Of a DNA stretch of 6,950 nucleotides, positions 5,578 through 6,950 are shown piece after piece. The number at the start of each line of letters is the position of its first letter. The first letter of the stretch is position 1. This DNA comes from an uncultured Bacilli bacterium. Its GTDB lineage: Bacteria; Bacillota_I; Bacilli_A; RF39; UBA660. The stretch covers positions 1 to 6,950 of the forward strand of contig CALVRF010000064.1 of NCBI GenBank assembly GCA_944358495.1. Reading direction: 5' to 3'. Below the pieces are notes generated by a model, which did no database searches, was not told where the DNA came from, and saw only the letters and a list, made by a program, of their open reading frames with translations. Position numbers and translations under genes: made by a program.

Positions 5578-5964
5578 TTATTTTATAACTAATTCATCAT
5601 AGCCGGTATTCTTATCAAACTCTCTAGTAAAAGTATAATTTTCTAGTTTTTCTAAGCATATTTCGGCGGTGGTATTAACTAAACATCCATCTACTAAATG
5701 ACCGCCGATAGTATGGCCATCTTTATCACTAAGAGCAATATGGATATGTACGTCATTTATAGATACTGTTCCCATTAAACTAACAATTTCATATTGTTCT
5801 TGTTTGTGCAGAATAGTATGGCCATCGGCTAAACGGATTTTAGCCTCATATACGCAGCCTACCCCACATTTTACAATTCCAGCTTTAATATTTTTTTGTT
5901 TTACGTAATTAACCATTTCTTTTTTTAAATCTTGTCCTTTAGTCAGTCTAAAAACATAATTCAT
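5578..5964 (-). CDS. PPC-domain (DUF296) protein
   Basis: A 128-residue stand-alone PPC/DUF296 domain protein, normal length for bacterial members, which form trimers. The core features are GVGCVYEAKIRLADG at 34-48, YEIVSLMGTVS at 58-68, and DVHIHIALSDKDGHTIGGHL at 71-90 with His73, His75 and His89. In plants this domain accompanies AT-hook DNA-binding motifs, but no AT hook is present here, and the bacterial function is not established. Two close ATGs are possible. The one at 5964 is preferred because AAAGGGATGA lies at normal distance and the protein then begins MNYVFRL, where the domain starts. The one at 5973 has its AGGG directly against the start codon. A longer open frame to 6111 overlaps the upstream gene and is not used. 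It lies 16 bases after the membrane protein gene and is probably translated from the same message. Confidence 0.87.
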   Translation of the reverse strand: MNYVFRLTKGQDLKKEMVNYVKQKNIKAGIVKCGVGCVYEAKIRLADGHTILHKQEQYEIVSLMGTVSINDVHIHIALSDKDGHTIGGHLVDGCLVNTTAEICLEKLENYTFTREFDKNTGYDELVIK

Positions 5965-5980
5965 AATATTCATCCCTTTC

Positions 5981-6763
5981 TTATTTCCTTTTTCTAGGAA
6001 TGAAACCTTCAATTGCTTTATATTTATCTCTATTTTTAATATATAAATAGCCAATGATAGAAAAGCAAAAAGCACCAGCAAAATTGACAAACAAATCTTC
6101 CATCGTATCATTTAAACCAATATCTAAGTAACCATTTTCAATGGTTAAAGTTTGATCATCATAGTAAATTATCGTTTTATCAATGTTTTCGATAATAACG
6201 GCATCATTTTCCTTATAGGGATTAAACTCTACTGAAGATATCCCATTAACAACTTTATCTTTTTGCATATCAAAATTTAAAAGTTTATCACCACTATATT
6301 CAAAAAACTCCCATAATACACCAATAGTCATCGAAAAACAAAAAGCGGTTATAGCGACAAATATCGGCGTTAAAGTGATGTGTAGTTTCTCAGATTTATT
6401 TAAAATATCAATTAGAGAAAAACCAATAGCAGCACAAAGAAAACCGTTGATTGTATGTAAAATTAAATCCCAATGCGGGAAAATACTATAAAAATTTCTA
6501 ATCTCTCCTAAAATTTCAGCAGCAAATATAAATAATAAAATGGTTATTTCTAAAGGTGTAGGTAAATCTATTTTTAATCTTTTATCGATAATAAGCGGAA
6601 TTAAAAACAAAACTAAAGTTAAAAAGCATAAAAATACGGCTTCCCAATTATGGTTTAATATTTGAACAACCATGACTAAAATTACTAACAATCTTAAAAT
6701 AAAATACACTAGTATCGTTTTTTTATCAAAATTTTGTATGAATTCTTTTACTCTTTTTAGCAT
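5981..6763 (-). CDS. Polytopic membrane protein, DUF2238/YjdF-like
   Basis: A 260-residue integral membrane protein with about six predicted segments near residues 16-35, 41-59, 70-86, 100-120, 131-151 and 222-242. Conserved-looking polar residues sit at membrane edges: HWDLILHTINGF (His97, Asp99, His103), WEFFEY (Trp151, Glu152, Glu155) and NDTMEDLFVNFAGA (Asp219, Asp223). This D..LH...G, E..E, D...D......GA pattern resembles the DUF2238/YjdF family, whose function is unknown. Between the fifth and sixth segments lies a polar loop of about 70 residues. The C-terminus IPRKRK is basic and probably cytoplasmic. The start at 6763 has an AAAAGGAG ribosome site, and an extended -10 promoter lies just upstream. 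It is the first gene of a two-gene unit with the PPC-domain protein. The family call is from memory of motif layout; that it is a real membrane protein is secure. Confidence 0.8.
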   Translation of the reverse strand: MLKRVKEFIQNFDKKTILVYFILRLLVILVMVVQILNHNWEAVFLCFLTLVLFLIPLIIDKRLKIDLPTPLEITILLFIFAAEILGEIRNFYSIFPHWDLILHTINGFLCAAIGFSLIDILNKSEKLHITLTPIFVAITAFCFSMTIGVLWEFFEYSGDKLLNFDMQKDKVVNGISSVEFNPYKENDAVIIENIDKTIIYYDDQTLTIENGYLDIGLNDTMEDLFVNFAGAFCFSIIGYLYIKNRDKYKAIEGFIPRKRK

Positions 6764-6782
6764 TTATAAACTCCTTTTAATA

Positions 6783-6791
6783 AGTATACCA
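6783..6791 (-). promoter_or_regulatory. Extended -10 promoter of the membrane protein gene
   Basis: TGG followed by TATACT on the minus strand lies about 20 bases before the start codon, just after the terminator of the previous gene. The -35 region is only T-rich. The predicted RNA start near 6776 falls within or at the edge of the AAAAGGAG ribosome site, so the leader would be very short. Confidence 0.5.
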
Positions 6792-6802
6792 TATTTTTAT
6801 AT

Positions 6803-6835
6803 AGAAAAAAATAATGGCTTTAAAAACCATTATTT
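6803..6835 (-). terminator. Rho-independent terminator of the right-edge gene
   Basis: On the minus strand AAATAATGG pairs with CCATTATTT (9 bp, perfect) and runs into a T-rich tail. The TAA stop of the right-edge gene lies in the hairpin loop, so the last codons form one arm. Confidence 0.8.
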
Positions 6836-6950
6836 GCGAATCCACTACAACAACCTGGATCATTATTTACTACTTGATTCTCTTCTGAACAAGTATACTC
6901 AGGTGTGTATGTATGATTATAGATATGACGATTAATTACATGTGTATGAA
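6820..6950 (-). CDS. C-terminal fragment of small His/Cys-containing protein, possibly spore-coat related
   Basis: A leftward frame enters from the right edge and ends with TAA at 6822-6820, giving the last 42 residues of a protein. It begins HTHVINRHIYNHTYTPEY, continues with a single Cys and an acidic SEEN, and ends DPGCCSGF plus a short tail. The clustered His, Tyr and Asn followed by a Cys-Cys pair resembles small coat proteins of the CotD kind in spore-forming Bacillota, but I recognise the composition rather than a defined domain. That it is a real gene is supported by the terminator placed exactly at its stop. Its start and true length lie outside the window. The overlapping rightward open frame is not coding. 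Confidence 0.6.
   Translation of the reverse strand, partial: HTHVINRHIYNHTYTPEYTCSEENQVVNNDPGCCSGFANNGF

Noticed and set aside
5965..6111. Longer N-terminus for the PPC protein with a hydrophobic, membrane-like start
   Set aside because: It overlaps the end of the membrane protein gene, and a proper ribosome site sits before the internal ATG. The hydrophobic stretch is antiparallel-free frame noise from the membrane gene's codons.
6672..6935. Rightward 87-codon open frame
   Set aside because: It lies antisense to the membrane protein start, its promoter, the terminator and the right-edge gene. It has no ribosome site or recognisable domain.
1..6950. Mycoplasma-type code with TGA as Trp
   Set aside because: Trp codons seen are TGG, genes are full length under the standard code, and sufD uses TGA as its stop.
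1..6950. CRISPR arrays, tRNA or rRNA genes, insertion sequence ends
   Set aside because: I saw no regularly spaced direct repeats, no tRNA-like cloverleaf with a CCA-type end, and no terminal inverted repeats flanking a transposase.

Overview
This is an AT-rich stretch from a compact bacterial genome, most likely a low-GC Bacillota/Mollicutes-type lineage, for example an uncultured gut Bacilli group. The evidence is the AT-biased codon use, short intergenic gaps, strong GGAGG-type ribosome sites, TGNTATACT promoters, and a SufS whose C-terminus (RAGNHCAK...NTCRISLYFYNT) looks like the Mollicutes-type enzyme. TGA acts as a stop and Trp is TGG, so the standard bacterial code applies. All genes but one are on the minus strand.

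Region by region: (1) 1-143 holds the start of a leftward gene that resembles the N-terminus of Rpn/PD-(D/E)XK transposase-nucleases. (2) 295-3046 is a tight leftward operon, sufC-sufD-sufS, for iron-sulfur cluster assembly. It ends in a strong terminator directly after sufS; sufU and sufB, which usually follow in Bacillota, are absent from it. (3) 3047-3212 is a divergent control region with a suf promoter, a PerR/Fur-like box, a perfect inverted repeat, a rightward promoter, a terminator-shaped hairpin and an extended -10 promoter for the HIT gene. (4) 3213-3578 encodes a HIT-family nucleotide hydrolase; its end shares a bidirectional terminator with the convergent gene beyond it. (5) 3595-5425 is a dinD to phosphotransferase-like gene pair, with a LexA-type box inside the dinD promoter. 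(6) 5578-6763 is a two-gene unit: a DUF2238/YjdF-like membrane protein followed by a PPC-domain (DUF296) protein, with its own promoter and terminator. (7) 6820-6950 holds the C-terminus of a small His/Cys-containing protein that may be spore-coat related.

The suf genes would build Fe-S clusters: SufS frees sulfur from cysteine, and SufC with a SufBD-type partner forms the scaffold ATPase. dinD looks SOS-controlled by its promoter. The other genes show no evident functional link to these two systems. I do not see an unmistakable new defence or mobile system. The least ordinary parts are the reduced suf operon, the structured suf/HIT intergenic region, and the SOS-type promoter of dinD with a phosphotransferase-like gene downstream.
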